Source of the DNA: CAWGUU01 sp963825765 | GTDB taxonomy: Bacteria > Actinomycetota > Acidimicrobiia > Acidimicrobiales > AC-14 | DNA: 64,000 nucleotides | Assembly: GCA_963825765.1 (NCBI GenBank) | Contig: CAWGUU010000003.1 | Span: forward strand, 744,001-808,000 | Direction of reading: 5' to 3' | Shown: in pieces, positions 16,661-25,958 of the stretch | Numbering within the stretch: position 1 is the first letter of the stretch | Layout of the letters: each line of letters starts with the position of its first letter | Program-made: the position numbers and the translations under genes | The notes under the pieces: model-generated | Told to the model about the DNA's origin: nothing | Databases searched by the model: none | Seen by the model: the letters and a program-made list of their open reading frames with translations, nothing else

Positions 16661-17464
16661 TTATCGGCCGCGGCTCGCCCCCGCGGCGCGGATGACGGCG
16701 GCGAACCGGTCGGGCGCCTCCAGGTGCGGGAGGTGGCGGACGCCGTCGAGGACCAGCACGGTCGCCCCGGCGACGCTTTCGAGCACCTTGGCCGCCAGCT
16801 GGCGGCACTCGGGACTGCGGGAACCCACTGTCGCCACGAGTCGCAGGTCCTCCAGGCCGGCGAGCGCCTCGGCCGACGGGGCAAAGGCGATGAACTCGGG
16901 TACCTCGGCCCGGACCGTCTGCCATCGGCCTTCGATCTCCTCGGCGATGGTCGAGGGCAAGCGGCTCCACGCCGAGTCCCCCACCAGCCGGTTCACGAAC
17001 CCCAGGACACCCTCGGGCCCACGGGTGGCGGCCAGGCGGGAGGCGGCCGCCTTCAGCTCGGCGTGCAGGTCGGGCGCCAGGGGCCCGATGGCCGGCTCGT
17101 GCACGACCGCGGCGCCTACCAGGTCCGGGCGGGCCAGCGCCAACGCCAGCACCAGCGTCGCTCCCCCCGACACCCCAACGAACGTGGCCGACGACACCCC
17201 GCGAGCGTCGACGATGCCGACGAGATCCTCCACCTGTTCCTTCACCGACGCCGACGCCGACGCCGGTACGGGCTGGCCCGAGCCGTAGCCCCGCCGCCGC
17301 ACGACCAGCACCCGGTGGTCGTCGGCCAGCGAGTCGCACACCGCGTCGAAGGCTCGGAACCCGATGCCGACACCGTGCACGAGCACGACGACCGGGCCGA
17401 CACCCAGATCCCCGACGACAGCCGCGTGGCCGTCCTCTACGGGGGAGACGAGCCGGCCGACCAT
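16661..17464 (-). CDS. Alpha/beta hydrolase
   Basis: 267 residues from ATG 17464. The oxyanion motif LVHGVG at 28-33 precedes the nucleophile elbow GVSGGA with Ser99, and the catalytic His is likely in GVRHLPHLEAP near the C-terminus. This is the usual layout of an alpha/beta hydrolase of the esterase or haloperoxidase type. It overlaps the amidase gene upstream by 28 bases and is the last gene of the long BMP transporter operon, so it probably acts on the same compound or its product. Confidence 0.88.
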   Translation of the reverse strand: MVGRLVSPVEDGHAAVVGDLGVGPVVVLVHGVGIGFRAFDAVCDSLADDHRVLVVRRRGYGSGQPVPASASASVKEQVEDLVGIVDARGVSSATFVGVSGGATLVLALALARPDLVGAAVVHEPAIGPLAPDLHAELKAAASRLAATRGPEGVLGFVNRLVGDSAWSRLPSTIAEEIEGRWQTVRAEVPEFIAFAPSAEALAGLEDLRLVATVGSRSPECRQLAAKVLESVAGATVLVLDGVRHLPHLEAPDRFAAVIRAAGASRGR

Positions 17465-18930
17465 CGCTCCACCGCGCCGGCGACGGCGACGACAAGGTCC
17501 TCCCGCCACGGCGGCGCCACCAGCTGCAGCCCGACCGGCAGCCCCCCGGCCCACCCGCACGGAACCGACATGGCCGGGAAGCCGGTGAAGCTCCAGGGGA
17601 TGGCGTTCCGGGACAGGAGCATGAGGTGGCGGGCGAAGTCGGCCACCAGCGGCGCCACCACCGGGACCGTCGGCATCACCAGCACGTCGTGGTCGTCGAA
17701 CGCCGCCAGCAGCCGTTCCGTCAGCTCCGCCCGCAGCCGCTGGGCGTCGAGGTACTCGACCGCCGACACGTCGGCGGCGGCATCCAACTGGTCGGCCACC
17801 TCCTCCCAGTAGAGGGATCGGTCGGTGCCGAGGCTGCGGTGGAACGCCGCCGACTCGCAGCGGCTGACCACCAGCCCGGCGGCGTTGGCCGCTTCCAGGT
17901 CGGCCGCCGTGGGACGGCTGCTCTCCCGTACCACGCAGCCCTCCTGCGCCAGGGCGGCGATGGCCCGCCGGACCAGGACCGCCACCATCGGCTCGGCGTC
18001 GGCGAAGGCGGCCTCGGCCACGCCCACCCGCAACCCGGCCACGTCGGCCCCGGCGAAGGCGGCAAGCCCGCGCCCGGCGGCGGCCGGCACGTCGCCGGCC
18101 AGGACGTCGACCATGAGGGCGGCGTCGCCCACCGAGGTGGCGATTGGCGCCACGTGGTCCATGGTCCACGAAAGCGGGACCACGCCCGCCGTCGGCACCG
18201 ACCCGTAGGTGGGCTTGAACCCGACCACACCCGACAGGGCGGCGGGCACGCGGATCGACGCCCGGGTGTCGGTACCGAGCGACGCCAACCCCATCCCCAC
18301 GCTCACGGCTATGGCCGACCCCCCGCTGGACCCACCGGGGATGCGCTCGGGGTCGTGGGGGTTGCGGCTCTGCGGCGTGGTGACGCCGAGGGCGAACTCG
18401 TGGGTCGAGACCTTGGCCAGGATGATGGCCCCGGCGGCGCGCAGGCGGCCCACGCTGGCGGCGTCGACCTCCGGCACCTCCCGGTAGGCGGCCGAGCCGG
18501 CACACGTCGGCGCGCCGGCCACGTCGATGATGTCCTTCACCGTGACCGGGATCCCGTGGAGCGGTCCCCGCCAGGTGCCGGACGCGGCCTCGGCGTCGCA
18601 GGCGTCGGCCTCGGCCAGCGCCTCGGCGTCCATCAGGTGGACGATCGCCCGCAGCTCGGCGTCGTGCTTCTCGATCGCCAGCAGGGCATCGGCGACCAGC
18701 TGCCGGCTGGTGACCAGCCCGGCCCGGAGGTCGGCGGCGGCCGCGGCGACAGGACCCGGTCCGGAGGTTGCGAACGGCGGGTCCAGCCGCGGCCCGGAGG
18801 GGGACCGGTCGTGCACGGGCGGGCGGTACTCGACCGCCGGCGGCCGGTGCACCGGGTCGGGTCCGTAGTCGGCGAGGTGGGACCGGGCCGCCGCGACCGC
18901 CTCGCGGGCGCGGCTGCCGGCGGGCCTCAA
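17437..18930 (-). CDS. Amidase signature family enzyme
   Basis: 497 residues from a TTG start that overlaps the upstream stop (TTGA). Amidase signature enzymes hydrolyse C-N bonds in amides or allophanate. The Ser-cisSer-Lys triad is present: Lys132 (TVKDIID), Ser201 (GGSSGGSA) and Ser225 (GTDTRASIRVPAA). The usual DTGGS is DTRAS here but the nucleophilic Ser remains. Its place between a cysteine hydrolase and an alpha/beta hydrolase behind a BMP-type importer suggests a role in breaking down an imported amide. An earlier in-frame start exists inside the upstream gene but lacks support. Confidence 0.88.
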   Translation of the reverse strand: MRPAGSRAREAVAAARSHLADYGPDPVHRPPAVEYRPPVHDRSPSGPRLDPPFATSGPGPVAAAAADLRAGLVTSRQLVADALLAIEKHDAELRAIVHLMDAEALAEADACDAEAASGTWRGPLHGIPVTVKDIIDVAGAPTCAGSAAYREVPEVDAASVGRLRAAGAIILAKVSTHEFALGVTTPQSRNPHDPERIPGGSSGGSAIAVSVGMGLASLGTDTRASIRVPAALSGVVGFKPTYGSVPTAGVVPLSWTMDHVAPIATSVGDAALMVDVLAGDVPAAAGRGLAAFAGADVAGLRVGVAEAAFADAEPMVAVLVRRAIAALAQEGCVVRESSRPTAADLEAANAAGLVVSRCESAAFHRSLGTDRSLYWEEVADQLDAAADVSAVEYLDAQRLRAELTERLLAAFDDHDVLVMPTVPVVAPLVADFARHLMLLSRNAIPWSFTGFPAMSVPCGWAGGLPVGLQLVAPPWREDLVVAVAGAVERWSAGSSPP

Positions 18931-20240
18931 CCGCCAGCCTTCAGAGGGTGTAGCTCCAGGGCCGAGATCAGCGCGCTGGACGAAGCGACGGCGCCGAACA
19001 CGCCTCCCTGCATCTTCACCATCTGGAGGGCGGCGAGGTAGTTGTCGTAGTCGGTGGCGCCGGTGCAGTCCTCGAGCAGCAGGCACTCGTAGCCGCGGTC
19101 GTTGGCCTCCCGCATCGTGGTGTGGACGCACACGTCGGTGGTGATCCCGGTGAAGATCAGCGAGGTGATGCCTCGCACCCGCAGGAGCAGGTCCAGCTCG
19201 GTGGCGTAGAACGCCCCCTTGCCCGGCTTGTCCAGCACGATCTCACCCTCCACCGGCGCCACCTCGGGGACGATCTCCCACCCCGGCTCGCCGACCACCA
19301 GGATGCGCCCGGCGGGCCCGGGGTCGCCGATGCCGGCGCCGATCCGCTTCGACCGCCACAGCTTGTTGGGGGGACAGTCGGCCAGGTCGGGACGGTGGCC
19401 CTCCCGCGTGTGGACGACGGTCATGCCCACGCCGCGGACCGCCTCCAGGACGGCGGCGGTGGGCTCCAGCCCGGCCCGGGTGAGCTTCAGGTCGTACCCC
19501 ATGGCGTCGACGTAGCCCCCCTCGCCGCAGAAGTCGACCTGCCAGTCGATGCAGACCAGCGCGGTGTGGGCGGGGTCGAGGGCGCCGTCGTAGGGCCACG
19601 GGTAGGGGTCGGCGTCGACGGTTCCGTACGTCATTCCTGCTCCTTGATCAGTGCTGGTTGCTTCGAGGGATCGACAGAACGCGGTGGTCGTTCCTACGGC
19701 GCCGAAGATGCCGCCGGACATGGTGATGCTGTTCAGGGCCCGCTCCCCCACCGCGGGGTCGTGGGCGGCCGAGGCGTCGGCCAGGGCCAGGCACTCGTAG
19801 CCCCTGTCGTTGGCCGTGGCCAGCGTCGAGTACACGGTCGTCTCCAGGCCCAGGCCGGCCACGGCCAGCCGGTCGATGCCGCGCCGGCGCAGGTCGACGT
19901 CGAGCCGGCTGCCGTAGAAGCCCGACATCCCGGCGGCGTCGACCACCAGGTCGTCGGCCTCGGGAACGAAGACCAGCTCCCAGTCAGCGTCGCCGGCGTG
20001 GGGGCCACGGCCCGTCGTGTGGCGCACCACGACCACGGCCCCACCGGCGTCGCGCACCACCTTGGCCGTCCGCTCCAGGGTGGCCAGCACCTCGTCGGCG
20101 CCGACCGTCCTGGCCGCGAACCAACCCTGGGCCCCGACCACCACCAGCCCCACACGACGGGCGTCGAGACACCCGTCGTGGGGCCAGGGGTACGGGTCGG
20201 TGCCCTCGACCCAGCCGCCGGCAAGTGCTGGGTGAGGCAC
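18927..20240 (-). CDS. Tandem isochorismatase-like cysteine hydrolase, first half inactive
   Basis: 437 residues made of two related domains, each opening with a DPYPWP motif. The second (about 205-437) has the full triad Asp232 (IDWQVDF), Lys338 (LDKPGKGAF) and Cys371 (TTDVCVHTT), as in N-carbamoylsarcosine amidase and biuret hydrolase. At the aligned sites the first domain has Gly36, Ala102 and Thr135, so it should be catalytically dead. An ATG at 19634 with AAGGAG seven bases upstream could make the active domain alone (235 residues). The gene follows the substrate-binding protein gene by two bases. Confidence 0.88.
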   Translation of the reverse strand: MPHPALAGGWVEGTDPYPWPHDGCLDARRVGLVVVGAQGWFAARTVGADEVLATLERTAKVVRDAGGAVVVVRHTTGRGPHAGDADWELVFVPEADDLVVDAAGMSGFYGSRLDVDLRRRGIDRLAVAGLGLETTVYSTLATANDRGYECLALADASAAHDPAVGERALNSITMSGGIFGAVGTTTAFCRSLEATSTDQGAGMTYGTVDADPYPWPYDGALDPAHTALVCIDWQVDFCGEGGYVDAMGYDLKLTRAGLEPTAAVLEAVRGVGMTVVHTREGHRPDLADCPPNKLWRSKRIGAGIGDPGPAGRILVVGEPGWEIVPEVAPVEGEIVLDKPGKGAFYATELDLLLRVRGITSLIFTGITTDVCVHTTMREANDRGYECLLLEDCTGATDYDNYLAALQMVKMQGGVFGAVASSSALISALELHPLKAGG

Positions 20241-20242
20241 GA

Positions 20243-21400
20243 TCAGGTGGGGAGCTTGCCTTCGACGCCGGCCACGAAGACCTTGAGGTCCTCGATGGCG
20301 GCGTAGTCGGGCACGACGCCGGCGGCGAAGATGACGCTGCCGTCCTGGGCCATCACCGGGCCCTTGAACGGCGAGCCGTCGGGCTGGGAGATCGCCAACT
20401 TGGCCTTGTCGATCTCGGCCTTCGTCTCAGGGCTCACCGACGGCCCGTACACCGACTGCACGAACGGGTTGTCCCCGGTCTTCAGACCCACCCGGTAGTT
20501 GGCGTTGTACTTGCTCCCGGTGAAGTCGCCGGCCAGCGCCGTCTTGACGATGTCGACGTACATCGGGGCCCAGTCCCACTGCGAGCCGGTCAGCCAGCCC
20601 TTGGGTGCGAGCGCCGACCCGTCGGCGTGGTACCCGACGGTGAAGGCACCCTTGGCCTCGGTCTTCTCGATGATCGTCTTGGTGCAGTCCTGGTGCTGGG
20701 TGACGACGTCGGCGCCCTCGGAGAGCAGGCTGTTGGCCGCCTCCGCCTGCTTGCCTGGGTCACACCAGGCCGAGGTCGCCACGGTGAACGTCTTGACCGC
20801 AGGGTTGACCGACTGCGCCCCCAGTTGGAACGCGTTGATGTTGTCGATGCTCTGCGAGATCGGGAAGGCGTAGACGTAGCCGACCTTGTTGGTCTTGGTG
20901 GCCCGCCCGGCTGCGATCCCGGCGAGGTACACGGGCTCCCACACCGTTCCGAAGTAGGTGCCGGAGTTGGCCGGGATCGTCCCCTCGACGATGTTGCCCT
21001 GCTGGATCACGACGACCTCGGGATGGGCGGCGGCCACCTTGAGGGCAGGATCCTTGTGCCCGTAGCTGGTGGCGAAGAGGATCTTGGCGCCCTTGCTGAT
21101 CATGCTCTCCATGACCCGGGCGGCCTCGTCGTTCTCGGGGACGTTCTCGGCGGTGATGATCTCGAGGTCGGGGTAGGCCTTCCTCACCGCCTGGCTACCG
21201 TCATAGGCGGCCTGGTTGTAGCCCACGTCGTCCTTGGGCCCGACGAAGATGAACCCGACCGCCTTGCTCCCGGCTCCTGGCGCGGTCGACGCCGAGGTGC
21301 CGGACGTGGTGCCGGAGCCGCTCGTGTTGCTGCTGCATGCCGCCGTTGTAAGCGCGAGTGCAGCTACCAACACCGCGCCCAGCCGCCATCGTTTGCTCAT
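20243..21400 (-). CDS. BMP-family ABC transporter substrate-binding lipoprotein
   Basis: 385 residues. The signal peptide ends in the lipobox TTAAC (Cys22). A Ser/Thr/Gly linker leads into the periplasmic-binding fold with the family's VGFIFVGPKDDVGYN opening, FATSYGH, and WCDPGKQAEAANSLLSEGADVV. BMP (Bmp/PnrA) proteins usually bind purine nucleosides or related nitrogen compounds. The co-encoded amidases suggest an amide or acylurea ligand here. It is downstream of both permease genes, 56 bases after the second. Confidence 0.92.
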   Translation of the reverse strand: MSKRWRLGAVLVAALALTTAACSSNTSGSGTTSGTSASTAPGAGSKAVGFIFVGPKDDVGYNQAAYDGSQAVRKAYPDLEIITAENVPENDEAARVMESMISKGAKILFATSYGHKDPALKVAAAHPEVVVIQQGNIVEGTIPANSGTYFGTVWEPVYLAGIAAGRATKTNKVGYVYAFPISQSIDNINAFQLGAQSVNPAVKTFTVATSAWCDPGKQAEAANSLLSEGADVVTQHQDCTKTIIEKTEAKGAFTVGYHADGSALAPKGWLTGSQWDWAPMYVDIVKTALAGDFTGSKYNANYRVGLKTGDNPFVQSVYGPSVSPETKAEIDKAKLAISQPDGSPFKGPVMAQDGSVIFAAGVVPDYAAIEDLKVFVAGVEGKLPT

Positions 21401-21456
21401 GGTTGTGGTCCCTCCCTTGTACTGGTGGTGCGTTGAGTCGTGATCGGTTGGGTGCC

Positions 21457-22374
21457 TCAGCGGGTCGGTGTCATCTCGAACACCGACTTGAGCCCCTCGG
21501 GCGCGGCGTGGAGCCGGCGGCGGCCGAGGAAGACCAGCACGCCGATGGTGACGAGATAAGGGATGGCGTCCAGGGCGAACTGGTTGATGCCGTAGCCCCG
21601 TGCCTGGAGCGCCGGGGACAGGGCCAGGGCGGCGCCGAACAAGTAGGCGCCGGCCATCGTCTTGAGCGGGTCCCAGGCGGCGAAGATGACGAGGGCGACG
21701 GCGATGAAGCCCCGGCCGGCCGTCATGTTCTCGAACCAGGCGTTGGCGTAGGCGGTGGCCAGCTGGGCCCCGCCGATGCCGGCGAGGGCGCCGCCGCCGC
21801 ATACCGCCAGGTACTGGATACGCAGGCGCGAGTGGCCGTAGGCGGTCAGCACCTCGCTGCGTTCGCCCGCGGCCCGGACCATGAGGCCCCACCGGCTCCG
21901 GAACAGCAGCCACCACATGGCCGGCCCGACGGCGAAGGCGAGGTAGGTGAGGGGGTCGTGGTTGAAGAAGATGTCGCCGAGCCACGGGATCCCCGACAGG
22001 CCGGGGATGGCGATCGGGTCGAAGGCGTTGATCGTGCGACCGACGTAGGCCGACCCGAACAGCGACGTGACGCCGAGGCCGAGGAACAGGACGACAAGGC
22101 CGGTGGCCAGCTGGTTGGCGCCCCGGGAAAGGACCAGGTTGGCGTGCACGAGGGCCAGCGCGCCGCCCGCGGCGGCGCCGGCCAGCACCCCGATCCACGG
22201 GTTGCCGGTGACGGCGGTGGCCGCGTACGCGCCCAGGGCGCCGACGAGCATGCACCCCTCGATGCCGAGGTTGATCACGCCCGCCCGCTCCGAGAGCGTC
22301 TCGCCCAGGGCCGCGAACAGGATCGACGTCCCGCCCCGCACCGCCCCGATGAGGACCTGCAGCAGGAGGTTCAT
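21457..22374 (-). CDS. ABC transporter permease 2, BMP type
   Basis: 305 residues with about eight membrane spans. The N-terminus (LGETLSERAGVINLGIEG) is the signature of the second permease of nucleoside-type importers (YufQ or NupQ-like), and AAWDPLKTMAGAYLFG near the C-terminus fits. It pairs with the permease encoded 25 bases upstream. Confidence 0.92.
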   Translation of the reverse strand: MNLLLQVLIGAVRGGTSILFAALGETLSERAGVINLGIEGCMLVGALGAYAATAVTGNPWIGVLAGAAAGGALALVHANLVLSRGANQLATGLVVLFLGLGVTSLFGSAYVGRTINAFDPIAIPGLSGIPWLGDIFFNHDPLTYLAFAVGPAMWWLLFRSRWGLMVRAAGERSEVLTAYGHSRLRIQYLAVCGGGALAGIGGAQLATAYANAWFENMTAGRGFIAVALVIFAAWDPLKTMAGAYLFGAALALSPALQARGYGINQFALDAIPYLVTIGVLVFLGRRRLHAAPEGLKSVFEMTPTR

Positions 22375-22399
22375 CGACTTCCTCCGTTCCGAGTGTCGG

Positions 22400-23488
22400 T
22401 CACGTCGCCACCGCCGGCGCGGGGGTCGGGGGCGCCGGCTCGACCGGCACGGCCGTCCTCGGCTCGCGCACTTTGACCATGCCTCTGCCCATGACCGCCA
22501 GCAGGACGAGGCCCATCAGCACGTTCACCGACGCCGCCGGCAGCCCGGAGTCGAGCTGGAGGCTGTCGCCGGCGATGGCGATGCCGGAGAGCAGGACCGC
22601 GGCACCGGCGACCTTCAGGGGATGGTGACGGGCCAGCCAGCTGGCCAGGAAGGCGATGTAGCCCAGGTTGAAGGTCATGCCCGGTCGCAGCTTGAGCTCG
22701 GAGCCGGCGAAGTGGACCATGCCGGCCAGCCCGGCCAGGGCCCCACCCACGAGCATGGCCGACATGAGGAGGCGGGACACGGGCAGCCCGGCCCGGCGGG
22801 CGGCCTCGGGGTTGCCGCCGACGACCCGCAGGTTGAACCCCCAGGTCGTCCACCTCAGGACCGCCCAGATCAGCCCGGTGGCGACAATGGCCACGAAGAT
22901 CCCCAGGTGAACCCGGCTGTTGCCCAGCAGAGGCAGCCTGGCCGCCTCGGCGAGGGGCCGGGTGGCGGGCTGACCGGAGCCGTTCGGGTCCTTCCAGGGC
23001 TCGTAGATCAGGTAGAGCAACAGGTCGATGGCCACGTAGTTGAGGAGCAGGGTGGTGATGGCCTCGTTGACCCTGACGGTGAGGCGCAGGGCGCCGGCGA
23101 TCCCGGCCCACAACGCCCCGCTGGCGATGGCGGCGATGGCCATGACCAGGATCATCACGCCGCCCGGCACGCTGCCGTCGAGGGCGAGGGCGGCGCCGCC
23201 GGCGCCGATGGCGCCCATGACGATCTGCCCCTCACCACCCACGTTGATCAGCCCCGCCCGGGCCGGCACCGCCACCGCCAGGGCGGCCAGGATCAGGGGC
23301 GCAGCCTTGATGAACACCTCACCGACCGACGCCGAGTTCGTCACCGTCGACTGCCACATGTCGCCGTACATGGCGATGGGGTTGGCGCCCTTGGTGATAA
23401 CGAAGGCGCCGAAGATGAAGAGGGCGGCCACGTAGGCCACGGCGAGGCGTCCCGCGCCCCGCAGCATCCGCTCCGCGCGCTCGCTCAT
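22400..23488 (-). CDS. ABC transporter permease 1, BMP type
   Basis: 362 residues, multi-spanning. It has the family motif PARAGLINVGGEGQIVMG and the GNPEAARRAGLP coupling-helix region. It is the first membrane subunit of the importer (YufP or NupP-like). Its start overlaps the ATPase gene stop by four bases (ATGA). Confidence 0.92.
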   Translation of the reverse strand: MSERAERMLRGAGRLAVAYVAALFIFGAFVITKGANPIAMYGDMWQSTVTNSASVGEVFIKAAPLILAALAVAVPARAGLINVGGEGQIVMGAIGAGGAALALDGSVPGGVMILVMAIAAIASGALWAGIAGALRLTVRVNEAITTLLLNYVAIDLLLYLIYEPWKDPNGSGQPATRPLAEAARLPLLGNSRVHLGIFVAIVATGLIWAVLRWTTWGFNLRVVGGNPEAARRAGLPVSRLLMSAMLVGGALAGLAGMVHFAGSELKLRPGMTFNLGYIAFLASWLARHHPLKVAGAAVLLSGIAIAGDSLQLDSGLPAASVNVLMGLVLLAVMGRGMVKVREPRTAVPVEPAPPTPAPAVAT

Positions 23489-25050
23489 CGGTCCACCACC
23501 TTGTGGGCACCCCGGATCATCAGCTCACCGATGGCGTAGCGGTCGACCTCGCTGGCCACGACGATGCCGGCGACCTCGCCGACGTGGAGGACGAGGATGC
23601 GGTCGGCGAGCTCGAGCAGCTCGTCGACGTCCTCGGAGATCACCAGCACGCCCGCGCCTGCCGCCCGCCGCTCCAGCAGGAGCTCCTGGGTGCGGCGGGT
23701 CGTGGCCACGTCGAGGCCGCGGCTGGGATAGGCGGCCACCACGAGCGTCGACCGCCGGGCCAGCTCCCTCGTGAGGATGACCCGCTGGATGTTCCCGCCG
23801 GAGAGGCTGGCGACCTGACGGTTGGGCGCGGCCATGCGCAGCTGCGTCTCCTCGTCCTGGGTCGACAGCCGGCGGCGGACGGCGGCCCAGTCGATGCCGA
23901 GGCCCTTGCGGGGCGGCTTCAGGTCGCCCAGCGCCATGTGCTCGGCGATCGAAAGTCCCGGGACCACTGCGTCGGCGACGGGGTCCTCGGGAATACCGAC
24001 GGCACCCGCTTCGAGCGCCGCCCGCGCCACTGCCTTCGTCAGCAGGGTCCCCGCCACCGTCACCGTGCCCGATACCGCCGGGCGCAGTCCCATGGCCACC
24101 TCGTAGAGCTCCCGCTGCCCGTTGCCCGAGACGCCGGCCACGCCGACCAGCTCGCCGCTGTAGACGACCAGGTCGACGTCGCGTAGGGCGAGGTGGCCGC
24201 GGTCGCCGTTGACCGACACGCCCCGCAGCTCGAGGGCGGGGGTTGCCTCCATTTTCGCCGCCGGCCGGGAGGCGGGCAGCGCCGGTACCGTGCGCCCGAC
24301 CATGGCGCCGATCAGCTCGCGGTCGTCGAGGGTCGTGGGGTCGACGCCGCCGAGGATGACCTTCCCGCCCCGCAGCACCGTGACCCGGTCGGCGATGGCA
24401 CGGGCCTCGTGCAGCTTGTGGGTGATGATGATCACCGACAGCCCGCTGGCCCGCAGCTTGCGCAGGCCGGCGAAGAGGGTGTCGACCTCCTGGGGCGCCA
24501 GGACGCTGGTGGGCTCGTCGAGGATGACGAGCTTGGCGCCGGCCATGAGGACCTTGAGGATCTCCACCCGCTGACGCTCGCCGATCGACAGGTGGCGCAC
24601 CAGCGCCCGCGGGTCGCACGCCAGGCCGTAGCGGATGGCCGCCTCGTCGATCGTGCGGCACAGCTCGGCCCGGTCGAGCCGGATGCCCTTCAGGGGCAGG
24701 GCGAGGGCCACGTTCTCGGCCACGGTGAGGGCGTTGACCAGGCGCAGGTCCTGGAACACCATGCCGATGCCGAGCTGGCGGGCGACCGCCGGCGAGTCGA
24801 TCTCCACCGGCATGCCACCGAACCGCAGCTCGCCGGAGTCCGGCCGGTGCACGCCGTAGATGAGCTTCATCAGCGTGCTCTTGCCGGCCCCGTTCTCGCC
24901 GAGCAGGGCGTGGACCTCGGCCGACCGCACGTCGAAGTCGACGGCGTCGTTGGCGACCACCTCCCCGAAGCGCCGGGTGAGGTCGCTCACCCGAAGCAGC
25001 GGCTCGGCTTCGACGATGTCCATCGTCGGCGCGGTGGGGGCAAGGGTCAT
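23485..25050 (-). CDS. ABC transporter ATP-binding protein, two nucleotide-binding domains
   Basis: 521 residues, the energy subunit of the BMP-type importer. Domain 1 has Walker A GENGAGKST at 51-59, signature LSIGERQRV and Walker B LVILDEPT. Domain 2 has a degenerate Walker A (GVSGNGQRE) and signature LSGGNIQRV; an uneven pair like this is usual for sugar and nucleoside importers. Its start overlaps the GntR gene stop (ATGA). Confidence 0.93.
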   Translation of the reverse strand: MTLAPTAPTMDIVEAEPLLRVSDLTRRFGEVVANDAVDFDVRSAEVHALLGENGAGKSTLMKLIYGVHRPDSGELRFGGMPVEIDSPAVARQLGIGMVFQDLRLVNALTVAENVALALPLKGIRLDRAELCRTIDEAAIRYGLACDPRALVRHLSIGERQRVEILKVLMAGAKLVILDEPTSVLAPQEVDTLFAGLRKLRASGLSVIIITHKLHEARAIADRVTVLRGGKVILGGVDPTTLDDRELIGAMVGRTVPALPASRPAAKMEATPALELRGVSVNGDRGHLALRDVDLVVYSGELVGVAGVSGNGQRELYEVAMGLRPAVSGTVTVAGTLLTKAVARAALEAGAVGIPEDPVADAVVPGLSIAEHMALGDLKPPRKGLGIDWAAVRRRLSTQDEETQLRMAAPNRQVASLSGGNIQRVILTRELARRSTLVVAAYPSRGLDVATTRRTQELLLERRAAGAGVLVISEDVDELLELADRILVLHVGEVAGIVVASEVDRYAIGELMIRGAHKVVDR

Positions 25051-25787
25051 GCGCGCATCGCTCCCTTCCCGGTGGCCATGCGAGCCAGGGCCTGGGTGGC
25101 CCGCTGCTCGACCACCGCCATCGACTCGCCCAGGTGACGACCGAAGCGGGCCACCGCCAGCGAAAGATCCCGGACCAGGATCGCCTCGACGATGCCGAGG
25201 TGCTGTTCGATGGTCCGTCGTACCCGCTCCGACGTGAGGAAGTCGTGCATCCGCACCACTCGGATGCGCTCGTTCACAATCCTGAGCAGGTCGGCCAGCG
25301 ACGGGTTCCCCGACGCCCCGGCCAACCGCTCGTGGAAGTCCTCGTCGAGCGCCACGAAACCCGGATCGGGCTCGGGAGTCGCTGCCAGCAGCGCCCGCCA
25401 CTCGTCCCGCAGCGGCTCCATGACGCCGGGGTCGTGGTGCTGGCCGGTCTCGGCGGGCCGGCGGAGGGCCTGCAGCTCGAGGGCCATGCGAACCTCGTAG
25501 AGGTCGTGGACGGCGGCGATGTCTGGCGTGGTGGGGCGGTAGCCGCCCTCGGGGTGGGCGCTCACCAGCCCCTCGGCGTGCAGTCGCATCAACGCCTCCC
25601 GCACCGGCGTGCGGGACACGCCGAGCAGGGTGGCCAGGCGCTCCTCGCCCAGGCGCAGGTTGACGGGAAAGTCCCCCAGGAGCAGGCGCTTCTTCAGCTC
25701 CTCGTAGGCCCTGTCGCGGCGCAGGGTGACCGGTACGACGAGCGGGCCCTCCACCGGGCGCTCTTCTGCATGCAGGCCTGCATCCAT
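25047..25787 (-). CDS. GntR/FadR-type transcriptional regulator
   Basis: 246 residues from ATG 25787. The winged helix lies at about residues 27-90 with the recognition segment GVSRTPVREALMRLHAEGLV. A C-terminal FCD helical domain with Asp/His ligands (DEDFHERL, HLGIVEAI) likely binds a metal and a small effector. It is the first gene of the eight-gene leftward operon, so it probably senses the compound the operon imports. A perfect palindrome lies over its first codons. Confidence 0.9.
   Translation of the reverse strand: MDAGLHAEERPVEGPLVVPVTLRRDRAYEELKKRLLLGDFPVNLRLGEERLATLLGVSRTPVREALMRLHAEGLVSAHPEGGYRPTTPDIAAVHDLYEVRMALELQALRRPAETGQHHDPGVMEPLRDEWRALLAATPEPDPGFVALDEDFHERLAGASGNPSLADLLRIVNERIRVVRMHDFLTSERVRRTIEQHLGIVEAILVRDLSLAVARFGRHLGESMAVVEQRATQALARMATGKGAMRA
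25770..25783. promoter_or_regulatory. Perfect 14-bp palindrome at GntR gene start
   Basis: ATGCAGGCCTGCAT reads the same on both strands and covers codons 2-6 of the annotated GntR gene. GntR-family operators are short palindromes, so this may be the autoregulatory site. If so, the true start could be further downstream. A second candidate, a TGTATACG stretch, lies about 85 bases upstream. Confidence 0.3.
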
Positions 25788-25958
25788 GGCTCCGGACAGT
25801 ACGGATCGGCCGTTGCCGGGCCGTTCCCTCCTCTTTACGGGTCGGCGTCTGCTTCCTTGCACGCGCCTGTATACGGGCGGGATCGACGAGGACCGCGCTC
25901 GCGGCGACGATCCGGGGGGCTGCACGCCTTTGGCGCGGCTTTCAGCAGCCCGGCGGTA

